Positions 1 through 11,184 of a stretch of 64,000 nt of DNA are shown here, piece by piece. The notes beneath the pieces were generated by a model, which saw only the letters and a program-made list of their open reading frames with translations, had not been told where the DNA came from and did no database searches. Made by a program: the position numbers and the translations under genes. How positions within the stretch are numbered: the stretch's first letter is position 1; the number at the start of each line of letters is the position of its first letter. The stretch comes from Akebia trifoliata (Eukaryota; Streptophyta; Magnoliopsida; Ranunculales; Lardizabalaceae). The stretch spans positions 47,445,220 through 47,509,219 of the forward strand of contig CM030714.1 in the NCBI GenBank assembly GCA_017979445.1. Direction: 5' to 3'.

Positions 1-3000
1 CTCTCATGCTCCTTCATCTCCATAAAGACTTGGCCTCGCATAACATCCCAAACCTGAATACATTTTAAAGGAGCAACTGAAGAACCTTACACATCAGAGG
101 GAGAAAAAATGGTAATGAAATATATGCCAAGGCCTACCTGCACAACACCTTCGAAGTCACTTGAAGCAAGCTTGCTTTTGATATAACTATTCCAGCATAG
201 GCTGCTAAGTTTTGATCTACTAGCCATCTCAATTACAGGATAATGAATGTCACGGTCTTCATTTAGGATCATATCACATTCAAAAATTTTAATTTTCCTA
301 TTTACACCAGCTGTAGCAAAAAATTCTTTGTCACGATCAAAACTGAGGGAGCACACTAGGTTGGAGGAATTTAACAGATCCCCTTGTTTGAGGTCTGCCC
401 TAACTTTTAAATTGCTGAAAGATAGATACTTGCACAGACCTTCAAGGAATGGATTTATCCATCCACTTTTTCTAACTGTAGCATTCCCCTCCTTGGAGCC
501 CAAATTATTGACAGAACTTCCTTCAGTTACCACAACTGACCCTCTAACATTACTACTAATTTGAGAATATCTATTTAGTGGTTTTTCCATTGGCTTGATT
601 GACCTGCATCTTGTTGAAAAATAAGCTGATTCCAGTTTCTTAAAGTTCTTCATCAATCGAGAACTTTTGGACAGAATACTTTCCGGATTATCAGTTTGTA
701 TCTTTGACGTCTCCACATCACCTATATCTTCATCAAATTCCTCTTCACCGTGGAACTGAAGTCCAGATCTGACACGTTTTCTGGACCCCAAGGTAGCTAA
801 ATCCTCATTTCTAACTAGATTCGGTGACGGGTTATCTACATTTCCCAATGCTGAATGATCATCCTTGTTCAGTTCTGGGTTTTTTTTCTTGAGGATGGAT
901 TGCTGCTTCAGAACTTCTTCAATGTCAGACGACAGACAACAAATGGTATTGTGCAACTTATCAGCTGCTTCTTTTTCTCTTTGTTGCATCTGCAGAAGGA
1001 AATCAAGAAGCAACTCCTGCTCTTCTATTTCCTCTTTTAACTTTATTGCAGCCTCACGTTCTTCCAAACTGTCCCTTGGTTCATTGAGGAACTCCCTTTG
1101 TAACAACTCACTGATATATGTCACACCAAAAAGAGAAGGGTCTAACATTGTTTTAGAGTCAGATTACATAGCGAAAAGTTGCTAAATGTATCAACAGCAA
1201 TCACAGGTTAACTATTCGAAGCATAGAGATCCAAGACCTGCTTAAAGAGGGCATAATGGATAATGGGAACAATTTTCAAATACAAAAAATGTAAACAGAA
1301 GCAGAAGGGGTGATATCAATGCAACTTGAAAGTACTACAGATGGACCCTGACCCTCGTCATTGACAACTAATGGGATAATCTCATGGTTTAAAATAATGG
1401 TATCACTCAACGTATTCGTAAGCCAGATAAAGGATTCATATCACATGATATGAATTAATACAATACCATATGCAGGAAAAATCAATATACACTTTGACAC
1501 AGAAAGATACAGCACTGATAAATTACTCTTAGCTTATGGTTTAGAATAAATATTTTCCTAATAATACCTAAAATATCACTAATTTTCAATATTTCCAATG
1601 TGCCAAAACTTCCTATGTGTTTTGACATCCAGATTATTAAAAGCAGCCCAAAAGTCATGAAATAGTTTTTAAGATCTCTGAACGAGCTTTTCAATGCATC
1701 TAATGGCTTTCTAATCAGATATTTGAGTAGAAAGTTTTGCCCATTATAAATTAACAATGTCTAAGCCCAGTAGGAATTCACAATCTGGACTTCTTTTCCC
1801 GATATCTGTCGTTGCAGCTGCAGACGACTACTGATAGATGCTCTTTGCGTGGGATCCAAATTTTTAAACTGCATCTCAACTTGAGGGAAGTGTTGGGAGT
1901 TAGTAGTATAGGAGTAATAAACATGTAGCATATAGGCGTTTTTGTCCTTACGCCTCAGGTTGGATTGTTTGACATTACATATCTAACTAGGATATACTTG
2001 TACCGTCAGTTTTCTAATATAAGGGCTTTCCTCCCCATCTCTTCTTCCTCACCAATCAAATCCTAAACTGACCAACTAAACCCGTGATCATACGAAAAAA
2101 AATTGAGATTAAGTCTATTTCAAAAATCGATACCATTCCAAAGGTGGTGTTTGTAGTCTATTGAATTGATTTATAGACTACAAAGTTGAACAGTTTCAAG
2201 TCTTTAGCTCATCGAACAATTAGTAAACCCTACAAACCTACAATAAATTGAGTTCAAATCCATGACACCTTTTCCCATGCACAAGATATCAGGTCTTAAC
2301 CTTGATTACATGATGGCATTTTTAGGTTGGGCCACTTTATACACTTTTAAGTAGACCAAACATCCACTATGTTCCCTAACTGTTTTTAGTATTTTATTTT
2401 ATATAATGGGGACTAATTTTATTGGATACAAATTAATTGTTCAACCATGGTTAGTGTTGATAATTTACATTCTATTTGATGAATGTATTATTCATTGAAG
2501 AATAATTGAATGTGCGTTGCTTCCACGAATTTTGGGAATAAGAATTTATGATTAATCCAGTAAAATTACATAATATTTTTCCAACATTAATATCTGTAAC
2601 TTGGTATCTTAGAAAACATGGCATCTATCCAACATCATAATTCATTAAAGCTAAACCATTTTGGCCAATATTTAAAATTTTCTAGGCAATTCTTAAGCAG
2701 AATACATCCTTCAGGATTATTAGGGAATGGATTGGGACAGGATAGAATACAATACACAAAAGACAACGGAGTATATCCAATCGAAGTTTGATGCAAGCAA
2801 AATCTTGTATAGCCGTATAAGGAGAACTAACCTCATTTTTGGTCGAGTACTCGGCTCAGGGTGCAATAACCACAAGCAAAATGAAGCTTCCCTTGGCCAA
2901 TTCAACAGCAACTGAGGCGGCAAAACACGATGTCTCAAATTGGACATAGTTCTAAGCTTGTCTTCAGTCGAGCTAAATGTGCAAAATAACTGCTTGCAAG

Positions 3001-3943
3001 AAGAACTGCAACAGGTTAGAAAATTTGCCATCCAACTTAAAATACTTGTAAACATGAGAAGCTAAATTTGGTTACAGACCTCAAAAAGAAGAACCCCCAA
3101 CCGGTAAATATCTGAAGAAAAGGAACTTGAAGCACCTCCATCCTCTTCTGGGCTAGCATACCAACTGGACTCCATAAGCAATATCTGTTTCAATGGGAAG
3201 TTTTTCTTCAATTCTTCTCCTTCTTCAACATTCCTGCCATCCTCAATTTTTCCTTCGCCCATCTCTTCTATTGATGATAAATGCATGGCATTAACTGAAC
3301 TCGACCGCAAGCAACTGATCCCATATGCCCTCTGAGAAGCATCTGCAGAAGTGTCTTCACAACCCACTCTACTCGGCTTCTGCAGTTCGTGGGCTGGCTG
3401 TGACAAGGACCACTGTCCGTCGACAACTCGGCTGTTCAAGGCATCCTCATACGAATCAGAACCCAAGCTTGAACATGAAGCAGACTCAATAAAGGAGATA
3501 CGATTAAAAGTGGACATGACGAAGCAGGAAGGCCGCACGTTATGGACAACAATGCCTTGTGAATGTGCCAGGTTCACAGTCTCAACAATCTGCCTAAATA
3601 TGTGCAAGCATTCCAAGACATCAACAGATCGCTCCGGTTTGTCCAACCATTGCCTCAGACTAATTTCATCACGTTCTACTGCACGAACAACAGAGCCTAC
3701 AGCGACCTCATCCCGACAGGCCCCAGAAGAACCAACATGATGCTCAAGGTGATTCGTGCAAGGTCGCAAGACCAGGTCTCTCTCCTTATCCCCTTGTACA
3801 CACCTGGAATTATTTGATGCATCTCCTGAGTCACCTAGCCTATTCCCGCGAACCAACCGACGTCTCCCACTTGAGCCGATGTAAGGATTTAATCCCCTAG
3901 AACTATCAGACTTCTCCCAACCTGAATCTGACGAACCCTCCAT
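1..3943 (-). CDS. SPA3/SPA4: SPA3/SPA4-like suppressor of phyA-105 protein, 5' part (gene runs off the window)
   Basis: Exons read on the minus strand are 3943-3080, 2989-2832, 1110-138 and 53-1 (partial); every junction is GT-AG and keeps frame, giving 665 codons before the last partial exon. The start is the ATG at 3943, opening MEGSSDSGWEKSD as in SPA3/SPA4-type proteins. In order: an N-terminal kinase-like domain whose usual HRD region reads VVHNVRPSCF and whose C-lobe ends LRTMSNLRHRVLPPQLL; a charged coiled coil (from SLEEREAAIKLKEEIEE); and the first WD40 blade (DKEFFATAGVNRKIKIFECD, then VWDVMRGQVF). The remaining WD40 repeats lie outside the window. Known for the family: SPA proteins bind COP1 through the coiled coil and act in the nucleus as part of the COP1/SPA-CUL4 ubiquitin ligase that degrades light-signalling factors in darkness. 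The 1.72-kb second intron is unusually long beside the others. Orthology to SPA3 rather than SPA4 cannot be settled here. Confidence 0.93.
1111..2831 (-). other. Long second intron of the SPA-like gene
   Basis: This is AT-rich intron sequence between the CAG acceptor at 1113-1111 and the GT donor at 2831-2830. I see no coding potential. A stretch from about 1891 (TGTTGGGAGTTAGTAG) has the look of a decayed LTR start, but no matching end or target duplication is visible. Confidence 0.6.
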
Positions 3944-4860
3944 TAGTTACTACACCCCCTATTGCCACAACACCAGGCCAGAATAAACACAAGGAAGAAA
4001 ATGAACAATGATCTGACTACCACCACATCCTCTCCCTTCCATCACCACCATTATTGTAAAATCAAGAACCCACTTCAGAATCACAAGTTCACAACCAACC
4101 AAACAAACCCTCTCCTTTCTATCAGTGCCATTATTGTAAAATCAAGAACCCACTTCAGAATTACAAGTTCACAACCAACCACACCAACAACATATTACTT
4201 ACACAAATCACTCCCCCCAAGAAAGATTCTAAAACTCCTCAGTTTCTGAAATTCAAAACAAGTCCATGCTGTGAACAAAGATAAACTAAAAATATGAGTT
4301 TTTGAGTATGATTTCTGAGAAGAAGCTATACAAGCATCAACACTTACAAGAACCCTTTGCAGAAAAATCCATATTTTCACAATGAACAAAGGAGAATCTA
4401 ATCAAATCTTAAAAACAGTTATATAAATCAACTACACCCAGATGAAAGAATTCATGCCAAATCACACACACATAGAAATAGAAAGTCATACAAGATATAG
4501 AAAGAGAGATGATCTGCAGCCCCTACCTAAGAACTGAACCATACGTCCAAACTTTGCTTGCATTCAGCTTTTTTCTCAATCGAAGCTCCTCAGCCTCACA
4601 AAATTAGAGTTTTTTCTCTCTCTTAATTCCATAATTTCTCGCAACATATCAGCAACAAAACCAAACCACTCATGAATAAAATAATGTATTTCAACTCAAA
4701 AACTATATTTCTTTGAATTCTTATTGGGTCCACTGTCTTAGTTAATTGCCACTTTTTAAATCTCGAGTCCTTTAGGCTCTCTCCTTCGTTATCCTCGCTC
4801 TCTCCTTCTCGCTTTATTCCAGGTGACATACGTGGCACAACATCATCCGCTTACGTCCCA
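3944..4860 (-). promoter_or_regulatory. Upstream region and probable 5' leader of the SPA-like gene
   Basis: This is the sequence immediately upstream of the SPA-like start codon. It is pyrimidine- and CCA-rich on the plus strand and contains an 80-bp tandem duplication (listed separately). No exact transcription start or leader intron can be fixed by eye. The assignment rests on position only. Confidence 0.4.
4029..4180. repeat. 80-bp tandem duplication in the SPA-like leader
   Basis: Two head-to-tail copies with an 80-bp period: the motif TTATTGTAAAATCAAGAACC starts at 4051 and again at 4131, followed in both by CCACTTCAGAAT and ACAAGTTCACAACCAACC. Only a few mismatches separate the copies, so the duplication is recent. 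Confidence 0.85.
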
Positions 4861-6538
4861 TTTGTCATGGCAAAATGGTAATTTCATCAACTTGTGGAAA
4901 AGATGTTTCCCCAATTAAAAATTCCAATCTCTAGGTCAAAATCAGCTTTTAACCTTATATTAAATTAAACTAAAGTGCTAAACTAGGTTTAATATTTTGC
5001 TCTTCTCCGCTAACTTCAATACTCAGAAAGTTCAATGCAAGAATCGAAAAAAATATTCATGTACAATAATAACGGATCACGAACCTATCGATATTCTCCA
5101 AAGAAAGATCGATTTCCAGTCGAAACCCTAGAATTTCAGGTTCAAAGTTGAAACAAGATCATCAAGTCTCGACAATGAGTATGGTTTGATAGTTCTTTAG
5201 TCTAAAACCTTAAACAAAGAAAAAAAGGTCAGATTTCAAATATGTCTCAATCCCAAGTATAGCTCAATAAATCCTAAACTTAACTTGAATTCAACTACTG
5301 TAATTAATAAAATCCCACAATTAGCTATTTTAGTGCCACTTAAGAAAATAGTTAGTGCCTGCACTACTACGTACGTAGGGAATCGAAATGCAACACATGG
5401 CAAATGGATATCATCGTTAGGTTTCGTTTAGGCATGATAATTACACTTTACCATAACTAGCTCTAGGCCTAGAAGACCTTATATACTTGAGATTTGGTGT
5501 CATAACACTATTGGACTTAAGATCCTGAGCAAATTATCAAAATCTCGTATAAAACAAAAATAATGGATTTTGTTAACATGTTCATTAGGACGCACGTTAA
5601 ATTTCATTTGATTGCAAGGAAAGTGACTTTCTATGAAATTTGAAATCTATAGAAAAATAATGGTGAAAAATAGATAGGATTGGAAAATCAAATTTCATTG
5701 TTTGATTTTACTTGGATAAAGTCATGAGAAAAATATATGAGGAAGATGAAGAAAACGAATGAGAAAAAGAAAGAGGAGAAGAGAAGGAGAGACTTGAAAA
5801 ATGATAAAAGGGAGGGGGGAGGACGTGGTGGTGGTGACGATGGAGGTGAGGGAATAAGGAGAAGAAGAAGATGGAGAGAGAAAGAGAAGATGGTGAGAAA
5901 TGGTGATGATAACACTTACGACGGTGATGGTGATGACGACGAGGTTAGTGTGATGGTGGTTATAATAGTGGTAATACCATGATAAGGAAGAAGAAGATAT
6001 GAGTAGAGAAGAAAAAGATGATATTTTGGAGATAAAAAATATGAGTTAATTTCACTTTCCCACTCATATGGGTGAGAAAGTGAAATCCATATTTTAGTGG
6101 ACTTTTGATTGGGGTGGAAAATCAATTTTCATGGAAAAATACAATCAAACACATGAAAAACGTCATTTTCTATGGAAATTAATTTTTCACTTCTATTTTC
6201 CATGTGCAATCAAACATACCCTAAATGTACATTTGACTTTTTATTTTTATGGAAAAGGCCCAAAAATACTTCCAAATTCTTATTCTTAAGATGTATTTAT
6301 TCCACTTCAACGTGGGGCAGGTGATTTATTTTTAAAGATAAATTACACTTTCACCCCCTATGATTTGGCATAAGTCCATGATGAGGGCTCAATGTTTCAA
6401 CAAGCGCACTTACCTCCCCTATAATTACCTAATGAGTTCATTTACCTCCCTTTTGTCTATTGAGTCAAATAGTAAAAAAATGAATTTTACTTTTTATAAA
6501 GACCATTTTAGTATTTTTTAAATGTTAGTGTATATATA
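4861..6538. other. Intergenic; purine-rich core inside an imperfect inverted repeat
   Basis: No gene is recognised. About 5740-5980 is a GA-rich low-complexity run that yields open frames on both strands (Lys/Arg/Glu-rich one way, Leu/Ser/Pro-rich the other) with no domain. It is flanked by imperfectly inverted segments sharing TTTGATTGCA near 5607 and, inverted, near 6209. It may be a degraded MITE of about 600 bp, but no target duplication could be defined. Confidence 0.45.
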
Positions 6539-7670
6539 CTAGAGGTCATTCATGCCTACGACACGAGCATCATCTCTCGGATTAAAGGGGTAAAAGCAAA
6601 AAAAAATTAAAAAAATGAAAGGTATTGGTAAAAAAAAATTGAGATTAAAAGAGTAAAAGATGAAATATAATAAAATTAAAAGAGGTAAAAAATAAATGAA
6701 ATAAAGTGAGTCCCAATATATTATAACTTGATGGAAGGGGTATTATTAAAAAAATTGAGATTAAAAGGATAAGTTTATAGGTGTAAAAGAGAAAATATAG
6801 TAAAATTTGATATGGGACTTTTGAGTTAAAGAATAAAAGTGGAAAAAAAATATAATTTGAGGGGTATTATTAAAAAAAATTGAGATTAAATGGGGTAAAA
6901 GATGAAAAATAATATGGTAGATTAAATCGATAAAAGAGAAAATATAATAAAATTAGAGAATGTGAAGAGTAAAGAAAATGAAGTGGTGTTTGATGAGATG
7001 TTTAACCCACAAAATTGTTATAAAAAATTTGAGATTAAAGAGTAAAAGATGAAAAATAATAAAGTAGATTAAATGGATAAAAGAAAAAAATATAATAAAA
7101 TTAGAGGATGTGAAGAATAAAGAAAATAAAGTGGGGTTTGATGAGAGGTTTAACTCACAAAATTATTATAAAAAATTTGATATTAAAGAGTAAAAGATGA
7201 AAAACAATAAAGTAGATTAAATGGATAAAGTTAGGGGAGGTGAAGAATTGAAATAGAATGGGTCCTAAGAAACAATAGGTTGATGGAATAGGTACTATTA
7301 AAATTGATATTAAAGTGAATAAAAGATAAAAAATAATAAAGTGAATTAAAGTGATAAAAGAGATAATATAATAAAGTTAGAGAGGCATCTCTTTTAGGTT
7401 AAGGGGGTTAAAGTGAAAAAAAATAGAGTTGGAGATGTATTATTAAAAAATATGAGATTAAATGGTAAAAAATAAAAATAATAAAATAGATTAAAGGTGT
7501 AAAAAAGAATATATAATAAAATTAGAGGGAGTGAAGAGTAAATAAAATAAAGTGGTCTCACGACACTATAGCTTGATAGGAGGTTTAACCCATAACACTG
7601 TAATTGATTGGATATTTGTGTTACACACAACTGTTCCAACGCAGTTGTATTTATTATATATAATATAAGA
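6539..7670 (-). mobile_element. Helitron-like non-autonomous element
   Basis: On the minus strand the element begins TCTTATATTATATATAATAA at 7670 and ends with a short GC-rich hairpin-like segment (GATGCTCGTGTCGTAGGCAT) followed by GACCTCTAG and a flanking T at 6538. A TC start and a CTAG|T end preceded by a hairpin are Helitron hallmarks. The interior is a run of diverged pyrimidine-rich modules of the type CTTTATTATTTTTCATCTTT. The same kind of modules recur at 29255-30605 and 41126-42440. It has no coding capacity. Assignment to Helitrons is by motif only. Confidence 0.5.
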
Positions 7671-7672
7671 TT

Positions 7673-7893
7673 GGGATCTATTGACTCCTAAGAATGACTC
7701 ATGAAAAAAACACTTGATGCTAACCCTTTAAACACAAAATCCAATGGTTAAGATTTTATGAGTATTTTTTATAATACAAATCTTGGAAATGTTTATCCCA
7801 GTGATAAATCTTAGCCATTGGATTTTGCATTTAAAGGGTTGGGATCATATGTTTTTTTCATGAGACATTTTTAGGAGTCAAGGGATCTGACCC
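7673..7893. mobile_element. Palindromic MITE flanked by TA-rich tracts
   Basis: Long inverted arms: left GGGATCTATTGACTCCTAAG, then ACTCATGAAAAAAACA, TAACCCTTTAAA and AATCCAATGG; the right arm is the complement (TTTAAAGGGTTGGGATCAT, TTTTTTTCATGAGACA, TTAGGAGTCAAGGGATCTGA). The ends abut TA-rich sequence on both sides. There is no coding sequence. It shares a GGG-ATC-type terminus with neighbouring (TA)n-flanked elements. Confidence 0.7.
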
Positions 7894-7909
7894 TAATATA
7901 TATATATAT

Positions 7910-8508
7910 GGGACAATTCATGGGATAATAATTGTAATAAAATTTATGAAAATTGTCACGTCCCGACCCACAATAATACCAATATTGTCCCTGAATTAAT
8001 CACCCCATGGGTCCAAAGTTTTGTTCATTTTAGCCCCAAAAGGCTTCTATATTATGTAGATTCGGTTTACTCCTTATGAATATTTCAAGCACTGCACTCC
8101 TACACGATGTGGGATTAAACTCCTTAACCCGTGTCATGTTATCTCTAAGAACGGGTTACTACAACAATGATTTTTGTCTTATATGGGCTAGAAGTTTCAT
8201 AATTGGTCGATTTTTTGTGAGGATGATATCCTTACCATAGTGACCACTCTCGCCAAAAATCAGTTCATTCCAAAACTTCTAACCCCATCAAAAGTGATTT
8301 ACAAACAAATTGACCACGATTCTTCAACTTGTAAATTAAGGTTAAAAGTTTTGGAATGGGCAGATTTTTGGTGAGGATGATCTCTTCACCATAGAGATCA
8401 TCCTCACAAAAAATTGGGTCATTCTGAACTCCTAACCCAATCAAGAGTGATTTACAAAAAATCATTTTCATAGATTTTGTCACAATTATTATCTTATGAA
8501 CAACCCCC
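7910..8508. mobile_element. Nested-palindrome (TA)n-flanked MITE, interrupted by an LTR-like insertion
   Basis: The left end GGGACAATTCATGGGATAAT at 7910 pairs with the right end ATTATCTTATGAACAACCCC. The interior holds the family's hairpin units (GATTTTTGGTGAGGATGATC with its complement, and AACTTCTAACCCCATCAAAA). (TA)n lies on both sides. The left arm is broken at 7953 by a separate insertion. It belongs to the same family as 10522-11184 and 55304-56899. Confidence 0.7.
7954..8163. mobile_element. Solo-LTR-like insertion (TG...CA, 210 bp)
   Basis: It begins TGTCACGTCCCGACCCAC and ends GGGTTACTACA. It is bordered by a near 5-bp duplication (AAAAT before, ACAAT after). It interrupts the left arm of the surrounding palindromic element exactly where the intact right arm reads ATGAAAATGATTTTT, which is good evidence that it is an insertion. 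The size and ends fit a solo LTR. No internal retroelement sequence is present and its superfamily is unknown. Confidence 0.5.
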
Positions 8509-8980
8509 ATATATATGTGGGTTGAGATCTAAAGACGCACAAATATACTCATAAAGCAACAAATATACCCAATCGTCGGATTAAAAGATGATCCAACAGC
8601 TCATGTTATAAAATAGAGAAACATATGTGCTTCTAATAAATCATTTAAAAGTTTCATTATTTGTAAATACCTCCTTGGACCCATTTCATCTTTTTCACTA
8701 TGAAAACATTATTGATGCCCTAGAAGTCGTAGAGAGAAAGAGATATATCTAAAATCTAAGGATCTATTCTTTATAAAAATCAATTCTAGCTCTAGAAGCA
8801 GAAGCTTAAAGCCTGAAAAATCACATCCATTAGAAACTTATTCGTTATAGAAGCACATAAGCTAAAAATTGATGTTCATTTGACAGTTTTTTATTGTTGG
8901 ATTATGATAAAATGATCAGAATACCCTTAATGTTAATAATGCACTTAGAATGCACAAAAAATAAGTAGAATACCTTAATA

Positions 8981-8981
8981 A

Positions 8982-9012
<31 letters not shown>

Positions 9013-9020
9013 ATATATAT

Positions 9021-9083
<63 letters not shown>
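8981..9083. repeat. (TA)n microsatellite, about 100 bp
   Basis: An almost uninterrupted TA dinucleotide run, broken by TTA and AGA at about 9000-9022. It lies inside the 2-kb TIR element. Confidence 0.95.
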
Positions 9084-9089
<6 letters not shown>

Positions 9090-9237
9090 ATTAAAAAATT
9101 ATAAAAATAATTATTTTTAATTTAAATAAATTTATAAATTTTATAATTCTATCGAAATTTCGATAACATCTCTTCTTAAAAATGAACATATGATTAAAAA
9201 AAATACTTGCATAATTACAATCCAACTTCCAAATAAA

Positions 9238-9600
9238 AATGAAGGGTATTTTAATAATTCCTTGTTATTTTTTAAGGTTAAGTTTGGTTAGAAATTTGAT
9301 TAAAGATGAAGGGTATTTTGCAAGATGAAGGATATTTTGGTAAAGATGAAGGGTATTTTAATAATTTTTTTTTTATTTTTTAAAGTTAAGTTTAGTTGAA
9401 AATTTGATTAAAGATGAAGGGTATTTTGATAATTGGTAAAGATGAAGGGTATTTTGCTAAAAATGAAGGGTATTTAGGAATATGAAGGGTATTTTGATAA
9501 TTTCTTTTTATTTTTTACGATGAAGGGTAATCTCATTTCATTTTTTAAGGTTAAATTTGGTTGAAAATTTAATTAAAGATGAAGGGTATTTTGGTAACTA
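9238..9600. repeat. Imperfect tandem repeats of GATGAAGGGTATTTTG
   Basis: About nine copies of the motif GATGAAGGGTATTTT occur in the same orientation, separated by variable AT-rich spacers that often contain AAGTTTGGTTGAAAATTTGA. This is minisatellite-like and has no coding potential. Confidence 0.85.
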
Positions 9601-10011
9601 CACTTGAGTCATTTAACATTTTTGACTTCCCACAAAAGCCATTTGAAGAAGTTTCTCTTGGGCGATTTATTTTAGGAGTTACTTTTGGGCTTCAATTGAA
9701 ATCTATAAGAGCCAAAAAAGCTTAAACGAACATCATTTATATGACTTTTTTGGCTTAAAAGCAAAAAAAATCTGCCTCCTGAAGTCCAAAAAAACAAAGC
9801 CTAAGCTTATTGTTTTATGATATTTGTTTGTTGATATTATCTCTAAAGTTAGAAGTTGTACTGAGAAAGAGATCAATCTGAAATCTAAGCTTATTGTTTT
9901 ATGATATTTTTGGTTTCAATTTCAAATCTTATGTGGGTGAAAAGAGGTTCATGAATTTAATTCTCCCCATTCTCTTTTTTCATAGAGATTCTAAATCTAA
10001 CTAACTAAAAA

Positions 10012-10360
10012 ATGATAGGTGATTGGGCCAATCTACCCAAAGATTTGTTGGTGGAAGCGGCTTACTATCAACGGTAATTATGTTCAATTTCATGTTGTAT
10101 GTCGTCCCTGACGATTTGCTTTACCAGAGAAACCACATAGCCTACCTTGTCAATTACCATGGTTGATGCTACCCACCAAGAATGATGATAACTCACATTG
10201 TGACTTCTTCAATCCATCCAACAATAAGGTTTATTCGCTTGAACTACCTGGGGCTTGTAATAAACATTGTCGGAGATCTTCGGAAGGATGGTTCCCTTAG
10301 ATCAATGATGTTCTCACAGTGAAGAAGATGAAATGGGTGCGGGATGATATTTACAAATAA
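10012..10360 (+). pseudogene. Captured F-box/DUF295 (SKIP23/KIB-like) gene fragment
   Basis: From ATG 10012 the frame reads MIGDWANLPKDLLVEAAYYQ, the characteristic F-box start of plant F-box/DUF295 proteins, then stops. After a gap and a frame change it resumes as VCRP-stop-RFALPEKPHSLP, LPWLMLPTKND, HCDFFNPSNNKVYSLELPGA and VKKMKWVRDDIYK-stop, which are typical DUF295 propeller phrases. At least two in-frame stops (a TGA where Trp is expected, and a TAG), a missing F-box middle and a drastically shortened propeller make it non-functional. Intact family members are F-box substrate adaptors of SCF ubiquitin ligases or KIB-type kinase-binding proteins. It lies wholly inside the 8519-10499 TIR element, and its last codons recur inverted in the left terminal repeat. 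Confidence 0.75.
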
Positions 10361-10521
10361 TGAAACTTTTAAGTGGTTTATTAGAAGTATGTGCATATGT
10401 TTCTTTACTTTATAACATGAGCCGTTTGATCATCTTTTAATCTGACGACTAAGTAGATTTGTTGCTTTATGATATTTGTGTGTCTTTAGATCCCGACCCT
10501 ATATATATATATATATATATA

Positions 10522-10865
10522 GGGAAGCGTTCGGAGGCCCTAAAAAGAGCCAAACATTTTTCAAAATAAGCGTTAAAAGTTTCGGAATGAGCTGATTTTT
10601 TGTGAGGATGATCTCTATGATGAAGAGATCATCTTCACCAAAAACTAGTTCATTCTAAAATTTCTAACCCTAGTTTACAAGTTGAAGAATCATGGACCTT
10701 TCACTTTTTGTGAACCACTTTTGATAGGGTTAGAAGTTTTGGAATGTGCTGATTTTTGGTGAGGATGATCTCTACATCAAGGAGACCATCCTCACCAAAA
10801 ATCAGTACATTCTGAAACTTTTAATCCATACATCAAAAAAATGTTTAGCTCTCTGAACACCACCC
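10522..10865. mobile_element. Nested-palindrome (TA)n-flanked MITE, copy B1
   Basis: It begins GGGAAGCGTTCGGAGGCCCT immediately after a (TA)n tract and ends with the inverted equivalent (AAATGTTTAGCTCTCTGAAC, then ACCACCC). It contains two internal hairpins of the GTGAGGATGATCTCTA / GAGATCATCCTCACC type separated by the family's central segment (CCCTAGTTTACAAGTTGAAG). Confidence 0.7.
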
Positions 10866-11184
10866 ATTTTTTGTCTTATATTTGCAAAAAGTTTCGGAAT
10901 GGGCTGATCTTTTGTGAAGATGATCTCTATGGTGAGGGGATCATCCTCACAAAAAATCAGCCCATTCTAAAATTTTTAGCCCCAATTTGCAAGTTAAAGA
11001 ATTGTAGACCGTCCATTTTAACCATTAGTTTGTAACTACTTTTCATAAGATTAGAAGTTTTAGAATCAACTGATTTTTTTGTGAGAATGATATACTTACC
11101 ACAGAGATCATCCCCACAAAAAATCAGCTCATTCCGAAATTATTTTGCCATATATGAGAAAACATTGTCTACAAAACGTTGCCC
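10866..11184. mobile_element. Nested-palindrome MITE, copy B2, left end truncated
   Basis: It abuts B1 directly without an intervening (TA)n tract. The right end (CATATATGAGAAAACATTGT, then ACAAAACGTTGCCC) is complete and runs into TA-rich sequence; the left end starts part-way through the arm at TTTTTTGTCTTATATTTGCA. Two internal hairpins are present. Head-to-tail abutment suggests insertion into, or recombination with, B1. Confidence 0.6.

Larger units (their letters stand above)
8519..10499. mobile_element. 2-kb terminal-inverted-repeat element carrying an F-box gene fragment
   Basis: The left end from 8519 (GGGTTGAGATCTAAAGACGC) matches the complement of the right end (GGGTCGGGATCTAAAGACAC), and the match continues inward about 200 bp on each side through AAAGCAACAAAT, GATTAAAAGATGATC, CATGTTATAAA and AAAAGTTTCATTATTTGTAAA. 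Both ends sit in (TA)n tracts. The interior contains a long (TA)n tract, GATGAAGGGTATTTT tandem repeats and a broken F-box/DUF295-type coding fragment. No transposase is visible, so it is non-autonomous. It resembles gene-capturing (Pack-type) TIR elements. Confidence 0.75.

Noticed and set aside
1482..1757. Open frame within the SPA intron
   Set aside because: It lies inside a well-defined intron, is AT-rich and has no recognisable protein features.
5688..5982. Lys/Arg/Glu-rich and Leu/Pro-rich open frames on the two strands
   Set aside because: Both come from a GA-rich low-complexity run with no domain and no splice or start support.
7394..7639. Leu/Phe/Tyr-rich membrane-like open frame on the minus strand (similar at 29289-29537)
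   Set aside because: It is produced by the pyrimidine-rich Helitron-like modules and is not conserved in frame among them.
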